Positions 39,501 through 52,961 of a stretch of DNA of 64,000 bases are shown here, piece after piece (position 1 is the first letter of the stretch; each line of letters begins with the position of its first letter). This DNA is from Diphasiastrum complanatum (Eukaryota; Streptophyta; Lycopodiopsida; Lycopodiales; Lycopodiaceae). The stretch covers positions 34,167,683 to 34,231,682 of the forward strand of contig CM055101.1 of assembly GCA_029204225.1 (NCBI GenBank), in the 5' to 3' direction. The notes under the pieces were generated by a model, which worked only from the letters and a program-made list of their open reading frames with translations, searched no databases and was not told where the DNA came from. The position numbers and the translations under genes are program-made.

Positions 39501-42500
39501 TGATCATGGAGTACGATGGAACAACGTTTTGATCAAATATTCACCACCTACCTGATGGATACCGCTCTCGTGAGCAAAAGCATTAGCCCCAACAATGGCT
39601 TTGTGAGGTTGCACCATCATTCCTGTATAATCAGTGACCTGTTCCATCAAAATGGTGCAACACATAGTTAGCTGCCTGGTCAAACTGATTCAAGGACTAA
39701 AACTTCGTTGTCAAAAAGTGGACCATAACATAGAAACTGGCACAAACTCCATGTATCTCAATACCATTTTGCTTGCCATTGCAATTTGCTTTGTATTGAT
39801 TCCAGTGAACAGACCATTCATTATTTCCTGACCTCGGCATCTGATTGCCATGACAACCTGCATAAAAAGCAACCCACAGGACATGAAAGAGCAATTTTTA
39901 GAAAAGGCAGAGAGAGCAGATCACGGGTCAACTGGTTAATGTGTTCAACAGAAAATTACCAAAATTAAAAGTCTTTGAAAGTATCCAGGATTAACAAACA
40001 TAGCACTCTGAATAAAAAGTTGCTAACAACGTCATGCAGCACAACTACAATCCTGGGAGCTTTTAGGATAACTAGCAAATAAAACATGCATACCTCAAGT
40101 ATAGAACACACACTCGATCATCTTTCCATTTTGAATAGATGACACCGGAGATTTCTTAACCTATACTTACAAACAGGTTCTTAGCAAAAACTCTCAATAT
40201 CCATGTCTCTCAAAGACCTCTAATCATGCAGCAATTCCAGATCTCTATTAATTACGCAAAAATCCAATCACTAAAGATTCACTCCACAATCCCATATGGG
40301 ATCAAACATAACTACTACCTCTCATGTGCGCACTTCCAGCTAGTTGATTCTGTTTCCTAAATCCATTATATGAGTGTATTTATGGCCAATTTGAGTCATT
40401 CTTCTTTGGGTGCCCAATGACCAATTCCATTTCAGTTATCAACTATTGTATGGCACCACAAACTCCAGAATACTGGCATACTAATCTTCCTTTGTGGGAA
40501 GAACCTGATCTTGTTTCACAGCAGCCTGTCTTGTTATCAACCTTGGATTCACCAAGATGATCTTTGGGCCCTTATTGAAACTAATGACCACAATCTGGTC
40601 AAACACGTGCCTAAAAGGGAGTGAAATAGACCAAAGTGGATCTCATCAAACTCATTGCTCACATGAATCATCTTTCTGTAACAAATCTAAGAAATGTCTG
40701 TTCAAGTCTTTTATCACTAGTAAATTCGACCATCCAGGTCAGCAATGTTATAGAAACTGACAAGCTGTACAACTTCAACATTAAGGAGAAAGATTGTTCC
40801 AATCCAAATAAAGATCACCACTAGTTTCAATCCATTGAAACAATAACCAGTTTCTTGCTCCTTATTTCTATTGTGATTGTTCTGAACTTCCTTCCTATTT
40901 GACTTTCTCTCCCCCATAAAAATGGGTGCCCAATAGCAATGCCAGAAGGCAGAGTCTCCTCGATATAAGTCCCAAATATCAACCACTAAACATGCATCTG
41001 GATCAAGTTGAGCACTCGGTTCCAACTTAAAAGCCTGAAAACAACCTCAAAACATCATCCAAAAATCTGCTCTCTCGTAGAGACTCCATGGCTATAACAA
41101 ATTTCCTAGATATCAATATCTACTACGAATTGTTCTGGATTTTGAGATGAATCTTTTATCCTCATCTACAGGAAACCATATCTCAACTTGACATTGATGA
41201 ACTGCAATACATCGATGGTCAACTAAAGGACTTTCCATTAGCCAGTTAGAAATCAGAGATCAGGCTACACAAAATACTCAAAGGATAGTCGTCTATATCC
41301 ACAATAAGAGATCTGAATATAGAAGATTAAAAACAAATCATTCACAACAAGAAATTGCTAGACATTTTCTTCAGCTTATGTTGAGTTTATATAGTATATG
41401 CCAACGATTCTACTATCAATAGCTTGCATCTCAATTTGTGCAAACTCAATTATGCTACGTTCAGTAGCGTTCCTAGCTTTGATATTGATATTAAAAAGTC
41501 ATGCTTCTAGCACCCACAAAACCGATGATTAGAATTAAGCAATAATTCTTTTTTTATACTGATGTCAGCTTCAAAACAAAATACATTATGGATCTAATTA
41601 TCTTTACCCATGACTCTCACTTAGGACAAGCATTTTTCTCAGGCAAAGAACAAAGCAAGAATTAGTTGCACATAGCCAGTAAAATGGTAATAGCTGGAGC
41701 TCCACCCTTTTATACAGTTTTCCTAAAAAAAGGAAAAAAATAAAAAAATTTGCATTCCGGGAGAAAACCCTTGCAACTATGAGTTGAACTTAGATAAATC
41801 AAATGTTGTATACAGATAGCATCATAGGACCAAGCACAGAACACCCTCCATCAGAAAAACCTTCACTCGCTAAGTTTACTTTAAAACATAATGTAGCAGC
41901 AGGTACATGTGTACCTTAAGATACTCTAGGGAGAAATTCTTAATATACCATATAAAAAATAAATCCCAATAGCTTCTCATTGGGGTATAAGATGCTGTCT
42001 CAACTTCCCAACGATCTGCAATCTTAGTGTGAACATACTTAAACTAATATGATCTGAAATGTTTGGAAACAGTATAGCCACATGATTGACCATGCAGCTG
42101 ACTATGCCCAGAAGCAACATAGCAGACCATCACTTGAACAAAAAGCATCGCACAGGTCTTCATAATATATATAATATAAAGGCGATGAAGTCAAGCTTTC
42201 ATTTTAGTGGATTTAGGAGAAAAAGACACAAGTTTCTACTCAAGCAGATCCTTTGTGTGCAGTAGGTGAAGGATACAGACACATACCTCCTCTAAGGACG
42301 CATTCCCAGCTCTTTCCCCTATACCATTGATTGTAACCTCCACTTGTCTTGCACCCGCACACGCACCCTGAAATTGAATCTAACTCTGAAGGAAAAATGG
42401 TGTTGTCCATAACAGTCAAAAGCTGCCGTTTGATTTTCAAATATCAAAAGTGTCCATTCGATCATCTCAAAAACTTAAAAAAATTATACAACTTCCAGAA

Positions 42501-45500
42501 AACTGACCGCCAGGGTATTTGCTGTTGCGAGGCCAAGATCATTCTGACAATGAGTTGATATGATTATATCATTAGCACCAGGTGTGTTTTCTTTGATCTT
42601 TGCAATCAAGTCACCAAATTCACTTGGCAGCGTGTAGCCAACAGTATCTGGAATGTTAAGGGTGGTTGCACCTGCTTTGATTACTTCCCCAAGAATCTGA
42701 TAGAGGAAACTAGGATCGGATCTGCCACGTACAAGACAATTTGTTCTGTTGATTCCCAAACTTCAGATAGACAATCTACGTAACAAGGTGGCTACAATCA
42801 AGCAAAAAGATTCTAAATTGACTAGGTAACCCGGCTCTACTGAAAACAATGGTCATAAATATAAATGCAGCTCACACTTCTAAACCTAATTAGCTCTGTA
42901 GGCATCAACAGGAGGATCAGACCAGCAGAACAATTGTCATTCCACACCCCCTAGACTCATGTAGCAGGATTGCCAAGGAAATCATCAAAGTAGAAGCTGC
43001 CCAAAAACAATGTCTCAGTGTTGTAGGAATCTCGGTCATCTAGAAGATGAATGCTGGAGCTATGAGACCTTACATACAGGAGAGAGTATGGATGCCAGTC
43101 AACTGTAGATTGCAAGAGGATAAATCCATGAGCCCTTCATGATCTATGTAATCACAATACTCTCAAGGCTAAGCTAGTTTAGGTTTTAGCCTTGTAGGTA
43201 GGAAATCTTTAGAATAACTAAAAGCTCTTCCCGTCCATAATCATCACATTGTCTCCAGTAATTGCCAAAGGAGGGTTTAGGAATTGTAGATTGGCTGATA
43301 AGTTTCATACAGTCAATGTAGGAAAATATTAGGAAGTCTCCTTCAGAGAACACGATGAAAGTTTGAATAAATCAAACTAATATCAGTGTCTTCAATTGTG
43401 TCTGATTCTGGTCTATGTACTACTAGAGCAGTTTCTACTTTGATTGAATAAAGCATGCGGATATATGAGATATATGCGTGAGTGTGATAGACAATTTTAG
43501 ATAATCAAAAACAATTGATAAAATTATATGTTAAAAAACTTTGATCAATCGAATTTTTATAATTTTGATTCTCATTCATATGTATACATCTCTTGCTGCC
43601 TTGTTGATTTACAATGAGGATAGGTCTTTTGGCCTATCCTCATTGTCACAGGATAGGTCTTTTGGCCTTCTTCCTTCTATAACAGTCGATCCAACCATTA
43701 AGACGGTTGATATTCAAAAAACGTTCTGTTTCCAGACTCGAAAGGTTATTGTTCGCAACAGTTTATCTGTCGAGTTCGTTTCAAGTTCGAGTTTCAACTT
43801 TGAACAAGAATAAAAATGTTTCGAGTTCAAGTTTCGAGTTTGAACAAGAATAAAAATGTTCCGAGTTTCTCAGCCTTTGTCAATTAGACTCTGCACTTTG
43901 TTGGTAGAACCGAGATTTGTCTGTTGAGGTGTTCTACAGCTCCCTCTCAAAGTGGGCAGTTGGATTAACCCCAATCTTCTTCGTTGCTTCTCGAACAAAG
44001 CTTTACTGAGTGGCTTTGTAAAGATATCAACTGTCATTCCATTGGTAAGACATAAGGTTCAGAAATAGTTTCATCAAATCTTTCCAACATTTGTTTGATC
44101 CAAATTAGCTCGTTTGCCATCTTAGCTACTGCTACATATTCGGCCTCACACGAAGATTGAGCTACTACTGTTTGCTTCTTGCTTATCCAAAGTATGGTTG
44201 CGCCAGATGCTAGAGTACAACCTCTTGAAATACTTTTGCTATCATCCTTCATGGATGCCCAGGTTGCGTCACTGTAAGATTCGATCCGAAATCCAGCTTC
44301 CTTCGAATAACATAGTCCATAGTCTTTCGATTCTTGGAGATATTGTACTACTCTTTTTGCTAACTTCCAATGTAACGATCCTGGGTTCTGATTAAATTGG
44401 CTTAGCCTGTATATTGCAAATGCTATATCAGGTCTGGTGTTGTCTGCAAGAAACAACAATGATCCAATCAACCTTCGATAGGGTGTATTGGCCATTCGTT
44501 TCTCTTCTTCGAGAGTCTGCGGACAATCTGCCTTACTCAGTATTGTTCCAGGTATCATGGGAGTATGCACACCTTTGCATTCGAGCATGTGAAGTCTTCA
44601 ATGATTTTCCGAGTATATTTTTGTTGGTGAAAATACAACTTGCCACCTTCAAAGTCTCTTTCAATCTGTAAGCCTAGATAGATTTTTGCTTCTCCTAGGT
44701 CACTCATCTCAAATATTCCAAAAATGTCTCTTTTGACATCTGAAATCAATTTATCTTTTCTTGAGAAGATAAGAGCGTCGTCAGCATAAACAGCTAGAAT
44801 GATAATTTCATCTTTGCCATGTTTGATATAGACATTCGACTTAGCGAATAAAGGTTCGAAGCCTAAAGAACGTAGTGCTTCGTCCTTCTTTCTATACCAT
44901 TCTCTGGCTGCTTGTTTCAAACCATAAATACTTTTATTCATGTGACATCCAAATTATGGATATTCTTGGCTTATAAAACCAAGTGGTTGATCCATGAATA
45001 AATCTTCTTTTAATTCTGCATGCAAGAAAGCAGTTTTCTCATCCACAATATGGATTTTGAGATCATGAGCCACTGCATAAGCGAATAACAAGCGAATTGA
45101 TGTGTGTTTGACTACTGGTGAGAAAGTATCAGTGTAGTCGATCCCATATTTCTGTGAAAAACCTTTCGCAACCAACCTTGCTTTGTATTTGATGTTATCT
45201 CCATCAGGACCTGTTTTGATCTTGTAGATCCACTTGCATTTAACTGGTCTTCTTCCATCAGGTATAGGTGCAAGTGTCATACATTGTTCTTATACATCGA
45301 TGACATTTCGTCCTCCATTGCTTGAATCCAATGATCTTTATTTGGTCCATCAATAGCTTCCTCGAATGTTTGAGGTTCGTCTGTGAAGCCACAAAATTCG
45401 ATGGCTATATTTGTTGAACCATCCTAACCAAACCTTACTGGTGGTTTGCGTTGTCTTTCAGATCTTCCCACAGTTTGTATAGGTCTCGAATTCAATTCTG

Positions 45501-48500
45501 CATTTCCGGGTTCGACCTATTCTGCTTGAATTCGAACATGTGATTCGAGTCTTTCAAGTACTCGAATTTGAACTCCCTCTGAATCATTACTATGTCCAGA
45601 TGGTAATTCTTGTTTATCATCTGCTTGCTTTACTTTTGTTGTTGGTAACTCATAATAAGTCTTGAGAATTTCATAGCCGACTAAGTCATTGTCTGCTATG
45701 TACTTTGACTCATCGAATTTGACATCTCGAACAACTTTTATTCTGCCAATTTTGGGTATGTAGACTCGATAATATGAAGAATGTAACTCGAATCCTACCA
45801 GAGAACCTTGTTCTGTCTTTTCATCGAGTTTCTTTCTCAATTTGTCTGCTATGTGCATATAAACTGCACATCCGAATGTCCGAACATGAGCCAAATTTGG
45901 CTTCAACTTCCACCATATTTCGTGAGGAGTTTTATCCGGTATTCTAGATTTCAGAATTCGATTATGAAGATAGTTCGACGTAGCCACTACTTCCGCCCAC
46001 AACTGCTTTGGTGCTTTCGCATGAGCCATCATACACCTAGCAGCTTCCATTAGTGTACGATTTCTTCATTCAACAATTCCATTGTGCTGAGGTGTGTATG
46101 ATGCAGTCTTCATATGCATAATACCTCGATCAGTACAGAAAGTTTTGAATTCGTTGGAGATGTACTCACCTCCACAATCTGTGCGAATTTGCTTCAACTT
46201 GTTGCATGTCTGCTTCTCAGCCCAATTCGTATACTCAACGAATTTCTCGAAAGCTTCTGATTTTGTACGAATAAAGTATACTACAGCGAACTTACTGAAG
46301 TCATCAATAAACGATATGAAGTATTTTGCATCACCTAAAGATAATACTCCGAATGGCCCACAAATATCCGAATGTACAATTTCCAGTACCTTGGTTGCTT
46401 TATAAACATCTTTACTGAAAGCTGTTCAAGTCATTTTGCCTTTAAAACAAGATTCGCAGGTAGTTCAAATATCTCGACTCTTGATTTCGACTCCTTCAAT
46501 TCTCTGACTCTTGTTGGCTTGGTACAAGGCTTCCATGTTCATGTGACATAACCTCTTGTGCCACAGAATATCTGTCGATTCTTGAGTTTGATTTGCTTGT
46601 TCGACTCGAGTTCGAATGCTCAAGTGATACAAATTACCATCTCTATTACCTTTAGCAACTAGGTTATCAAAATCTTCAAACAATTTAGAAGAGTCCCTTG
46701 TGAAGGTTACTGACATTCCTGTGTCGACTATCTTTGCTACGGATAGAAGATCTTTATCAAGAGTAGGAACATAGAGAACTTCCTTCAGTTTCTTGTCACC
46801 CTGATTCGTGTCTAACCACAGTACACCAGTTCCATCAACTACATGCTTAGAACCGTCTCCAAGTATAATGAATCTCGAATAATTCGTCTTCTTATACTCA
46901 AACAAAATTTGTTTCAAGGAAACAAAATGTGAGGTGGCTCCCGAATCAAGTACTACTCGAATTTTCGAATTTGATGAACAACATAGATCAACACAAACAT
47001 ATGCTCCTGAATTTCTTGTCGTCCTCTCTTCTACTGCTCTGGAGCATTCTGCCTTGTCTTCGACAAAATTTGAATCTGAAGGTTCGCTTCGATTCTGCTC
47101 CTTGTTCCTGGGATTTTGATAACAGTCTACTGCTGCATGACCCCGTTTATGACAATGAATGCAATCAATCTTTGGATTCAACTAGCACTTGTCTTCTGTA
47201 TGACCTGATCTTTTGCATCTGTTGCAAATCTTCCTATCACCAGAATCTTTCTGTTGTTTTCCTGATTGTCGATCATTTGTCTTGGATTCGTCTGAACGAT
47301 TTCCATTCTTCTTGGACGACTCCCTCTTAGACTTAAACTTCTTCGAAGATTTATTCTTCTGAGTAAATAGAGCTTTTTCCAAATCACCATTATCGTCAAA
47401 GCGTTCGCGAGCTTCTACTTCCTCTTTGACTCCATCTATCGCCTTCTGAAGTGACATAGACAAATCTTTTGCCAATAAAGTTCGTGTTGTGTGGAATGAC
47501 CTGGGTAGGGCTCAAAGAAAATAGCTAAGCTGTTTTTCCTTTGAGATTGCATTTTTGGTGCCGGAATTCTGCAAAGAAATAAATAGATCCTTTATCTTTC
47601 GTACGAAAGTGGTCAGATCTTTGCCGTCCCATTGTAGGCAAGTCAATTGGTCTTCCAAGAACATGATTTGATTACGAGATCGAGTCTCATTCTTGGTTTG
47701 CAATTCTTCCCACAATTCTTTCGCGTTTGAAGTTGATGAAAGATCTAGCATTATGTTGTCATTCACTGAAGACGCAATAATTGCTATAACTTTGTCATTT
47801 TTCTCCCTCATTTCACAAAGTTCTTTGCCAGGAGTAATTGGCTTCTCTTCTGTTGGTTCTATCCATTGCCAAAGACCTTCGCCCTTCAATATGAGTGAAG
47901 TCTTTAACTTCCAGATTAAATAGATCGAACCTTCTGTATCCAAGATCGTACTGATCTTAGATTGAATGTTGCAGATCGAAGACATCTTCTAATCTTCCGA
48001 ATCAGCTCCAGATACGACTGTTGATGGATGTGAGGGATGCTCTGATACCACTTTAGGAAAATACTAGGAATTCTCCTTCAGAGAACACGATGAACGTTTG
48101 AATGAATCAAACTAATATCAGTGTCTTCAATCGTGTCTGATTCTGGTCTATGTACTAATAGAGCAGTTTCTACTTTGATTGAATAAAGCATGCGCATATA
48201 TGAGATATATGTGTGAGTGTGATAGACAATTTTAGATAATTAGAAACAACTGATAAAATCATTTGTTAAGAAAACTTTAATCAGTAGAATTTTTATAATT
48301 CTAATTCTCATTCATCTGTATACATCTCTTGTTGCCTTGTTGGTTTACAATGAGTAAGTGTACATGTATTTATATTGTCACAGGATAGGTCTTTTGGCCT
48401 TCTTCCTTCTGTAACAGTCGATCCAACCATTAAGACGGTTGATATTGAAAAAACGTTCTGTTTCCAGACTCGAAAGGTTATTGTTCGCGACAGTTTATCT

Positions 48501-51500
48501 GTCGAGTTCGTTTCGAGTTCGAAATTCGAGTTTCAACAAGAATAAAAATGTTTCGAGTTCGAGTTTCGAGTTTGAACAAGAATAAAAATGTTTCGAGTTC
48601 TAGTTTCGAGTTTCTCAGCCTTTGTCAATTAGACTGTGCACTTTGTTGGTAGAACCGAGATTGGTCTGTTGAGGTGTTCTACAGTCGAATGGTTCCCACA
48701 CATCATTTTTAAGTGAATCTAAATTGTCGACTTCCCTCCATAAAAGAAGAATGCAATAGACAAATAAATCTTATGCACCAAGGCTGTCCTTGGGATTTAG
48801 AGTAAAATCACAAATACTCAAAAACGATCTAATTTTTTTTCAGTACAACACCCAAAAGATGAAACTGAATGTAAGCTAATGCACAGCTCCCTTCCAACCA
48901 TCTAAAGTAGTTACATTTTTTCTAATCATTTCTGGGTTTGAGGTAATCAGAATGTCAGGTTTTCAAGTCTTACCAAAGTTTAATGGTACCTTTCGAATTG
49001 CCTTTTCAAACCATGTTTGAATTGGGTTTGAATCGGGAAAGAATCAGTTTCTCCAGGTTCGAACCAGCGAATCGGTTTTAGGGTTTTATTGTTCCCCACC
49101 TCCCCCTTACTACTTGATTTCTACCCTTTGATTATGTCAAAAACAAGTGCTTTCTTAGTGTTAATGGGTAACATGTAGATTATGTCACCTGTGGTTTAGG
49201 GTTCTTGATCCATCTGTTGCCTACAGTTTTAGCTACGATCTATCTGATATCATCGAAGACATTAGCTACTCGCTTGATTACTCGCGCCTTCACCAGCACC
49301 CTTTACTCGCCTTCCCCTACAACATAATTACTCACTCGCCCTCAGCCAATTCCTCACCTTATTCTTGTTTTCTCTGTTTCCTTTGTAGTCATTTCTCTAG
49401 CCTTCCTAATTGCCCGCAATGGCCCCAAAACGTCGTCTTTCAGATGCCCCAACCCCATCGGGCCAACATTTCGACTTCACACGAAGTGTCGTAGTCCATA
49501 CATGACTAGAAAGATTGATCATTGTTACTCTGTCACTCAAAACATTAATGTCACACCATACATATTACAATGTACAATGTACGTGGCTAGTTGGTAGTAG
49601 ATTAGCAAACCTGGAATGAGAGTAGGGGCGTTTCTCCTAGAGAAAATAGCCCCTACTTTACCTGTGCATGTGCCCATGCAAGCATACAGTATTCCCATAC
49701 ATGCAAGTCATTGTTATTGATACTCTACACCATGCCAATAGTCGTCCTATCTCATGCAATACCTCCACATGTCATACGATGTGTGATTGGGTCCTCACAA
49801 GGTTATCAATTACATTTCTGGCCGAACCTAGAGGCTGAACTCCTGATTCATGTACTGATTCTTTCCGGTTTGAACCGGCAGGCCAAGTTTGAATCTAAAA
49901 ACGGTTCGAACCGAAAAAAAAAAATTTCCAAAACGTTTTTTTGGCTTTTTGGGGTCTTTTTTTTTTAAAATCCGGTTCAAACCGGAATCCGGTTCGAACC
50001 GGCTCCGAATGGTTCCAACGGTTCACACCAGCTCCAAATGGTTCGAACGGTTCGAACCGCGGTTCGATGCAACCATGCTTCCAGGTGGTGAAATTGACCT
50101 CCAAGTAAGTGGTTTCTCTGATTTTGATTTGCTTCCAGCCCTAAGGAAGCGGATGGCGGACGCGGACGCGCGTCCGGACGTGTCCGATTTTTTTCAAATT
50201 TTTCTTTTTCAAAAAAAAAAAAAAATACAGGCACTTGCCTACACTGTCCCCCATCCCAAAAGCAAAATAAAAGCAATTTATGACCCCTGTTTCTCCCCCG
50301 GAATTAATTAAGAGGGTGTCTGGCACCCACTTGCCCCCTCCTGTTAAAAAATAGGAAAACGGTACCAAAAAAATTTTCAACAAACCTAACCACTGGGCCA
50401 TGCCTCTCATAACTGAGATATTACTAAACAACCATGGCTAATGAGCAGTTCATAAATTATTACGAACCTTCATTGGGAACTAAGCTCCAAAAAAGCGGCA
50501 AAGAAACATCTGAGAGTGGTTTCGAGTGAAGATGATGGTTTGTATGGCAAACATATTATTGGTTTAGGGTTTAGGGTGCATCAGTGACCGTCTCAAGGAA
50601 GTGAATGCTCACCGGAGGATTGGGGAGAGGTGAACGCTCACCAGAAGAGTGACAAGCTCTCAGGAGCAGAAGTCTCTGGGGGAAATTAGGGCTCATCAGA
50701 AGAGTGACAAGTGATTCCCTGTAGTGAACGACATAGTTATGATGACCATCCACTCTTCTGGTGACCATTCACTCCCTGTAGTAAATGGCACGGTTCTGAC
50801 GACCATTCACCACTATTAGCAACAGTTTTGTTGTAGTTGTTTTCATCGCTCTACGGAATCGGGGACGCGGACTACACAAACACCTCAAAACGCGCTAAAC
50901 TATGGCCTTTCGTTCGGTTTGGGGTTTAGGGTTTGGGGAACAAACGACCAGAAGGAGGATATCAAAGATACTGTTGAACAAGATTCTGATGATGACGAGG
51001 AGTGCAAGCCTTCAGTTAGCCAGGAAGAAAGTTCCAGCTCTTCGATAAGTCTAAAGTGTGCCAGAAGTATTGAAGTTGCTTGGTATATGACAGGGACGGT
51101 GTGAGTGAAAGTCAGTTAAAGCATGTTTTGCAATAAGAACACAGTTTGAAAGGAAATTTTATGGGCTTCAATAGCCATTTCCTGAACTCAGACACCCAAG
51201 GAAGCAGCATAGATCAGACAATGATCAATACCCTTTCATCTGGATGTTTGGCCACGAAACTTTGTACCAAAGCAATGGTCAACAATGTCTTTCCAGTGCA
51301 TGGAGATGGTCGAGGTGGTTTTGACGCCAGAACGTGTTCCCGAATCTTGCCACATCACCAATTGCTCTGTTTTCGACTCCATGCCAAACGTTTTTGGTGA
51401 GCCGACAGAGACAGCACCCACTGGTTTCTGATCCACTGATCAAAAACCAGCTGGTGTTTTCTCTGAAGGCTCACCAAAAACGTTTGGTGTGGAGTCGAAA

Positions 51501-52890
51501 ACGGAGCAATTCATGGCGTGGTAAAATCCAGGAGTACGTAAGGGCGACGCAACCACTCCTTTCGTCTGCATGCACTGGAAAGACATTGTTGACCATTGCT
51601 TTCTTGCAAGGCTTCCTAGCCAAATGTCCAGATGGAAGGGTAGTGAACATTGCCTGGTATATACTGCTTTGTTGGGTATCTGAGTTCAGGAAACAGGCAG
51701 TGAAGCCAAAACCTAAATCATAAAACAGTATAAAGCCAACACAAGTGCCTTTCAAACTCTATATTGATTGCAAAACCTGCTCTAATTGACTTTCATTTAC
51801 ACCATCCTCGTCGGTAACCAAACAGCTTCAGTACGTCAGTCGCACTCGCCAATTATGGAAGAGATCGAACTTTGTTCCTGGCTAACTGAAGGCTTGTACT
51901 CTTCATCATTAGAAGAATCTTGCTCAACAGTGTATTTGATGTCCTTCTTTTCGCCGTTTGTTTGCTAGCTGTTGGCCCTAAAGCATACGATAGGTCCACA
52001 CTTTTGCGCGTTTTGATGGGCTTGTGTGGTGTGCGTCCTCAATTCCATGGCTTGATGAAAACAACTGTGGAAAAACTGTTGTTCACAATTTTGAACTCCA
52101 GAAGTTAATGGACACCAGAAGAGTGAATGGTCAGCAAAAATATGCCATTCACTACAGGGGACCACATGACCGACCATCCTGCAAGAGGTATAGGTACCTC
52201 TATCCTCACGGTTCTACACAGTATTGTGTCTTGTGTGATCTGACCCCCCTGGAGGAACTTCAACAGCTTACTAATTACTCATGCAAAACTATTCATTCAC
52301 TACAGGCCGTCCGTCCGTTCCTCGTCCTGTCTGCTCCCACAGGTTCCTGGCGAGGTTGTCGGTTGGCTGAAATGGACGGCACCCGAAACGAAGCCTGTTT
52401 GGAGAAACTAGGCCGTCGGACAGAGAGCTGCAAAACTAGTCCATTTCACGTGACCTGACTGCGTTTCTGTCCAGTCGAACGGCCATTTTGACCGAACGAC
52501 ACCCGAATCGAGCCAGGCTCGGTCCTTTGAGTTCGTATCGGGATCACGAATCCGTGGACTGTATTCCTGGACCATTAATACATTCTACGCAGGTTTAAGT
52601 GCATGCTACACAAGTGCAACTTTGATGTTGAAATCTGCACATACCTGTGGTGCAATGCCTACGACACAATGAGGACGTGGGTGGGGTTGAAGACGTTTAT
52701 GGATGTGGTTATGATGATTATGCTTGTGGCTTGTTTTGATGGTTATGGCTGTGGGGTTTAGGGTTTAGGATGATTTGTTGGAGTTTAGGGTGTTATGTTA
52801 ACTGTGCCATTTGTTGGGGTGTCGGGTTTAGCATGTTATGTTAAATGGTTGAACATGATGCATATGTTATGAATGAGATGCAGATGTGTT

Positions 52891-52961
<71 letters not shown>

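Larger units (their letters stand above)
43312..48688 (-). mobile_element. Full-length Ty1/copia retrotransposon with both LTRs
   Basis: The 3' LTR (43317-43938) and 5' LTR (48053-48683) are very similar, about 620-630 bases, starting TGTAGAACACCTCAACAG on the minus strand. The flanks gtcaa (43312-43316) and gtcga (48684-48688) form a 4/5 target duplication. The primer site TGGTATCAGAGCATCCC begins at 48051. A purine tract (ttgagagggagc) precedes the 3' LTR. Gag, protease, integrase, RT and RNase H are in copia order but broken. It has the same orientation as IPMS. Confidence 0.92.

Noticed and set aside
40717-41025. 102-codon frame in IPMS intron 3 as an exon
   Set aside because: The IPMS coding sequence is continuous without it and the residues match no part of the enzyme.
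49890-50070. tRNA gene suggested by GGTTCGA motifs
   Set aside because: No A box, no cloverleaf and no 3' acceptor pairing, only the repeated palindrome.
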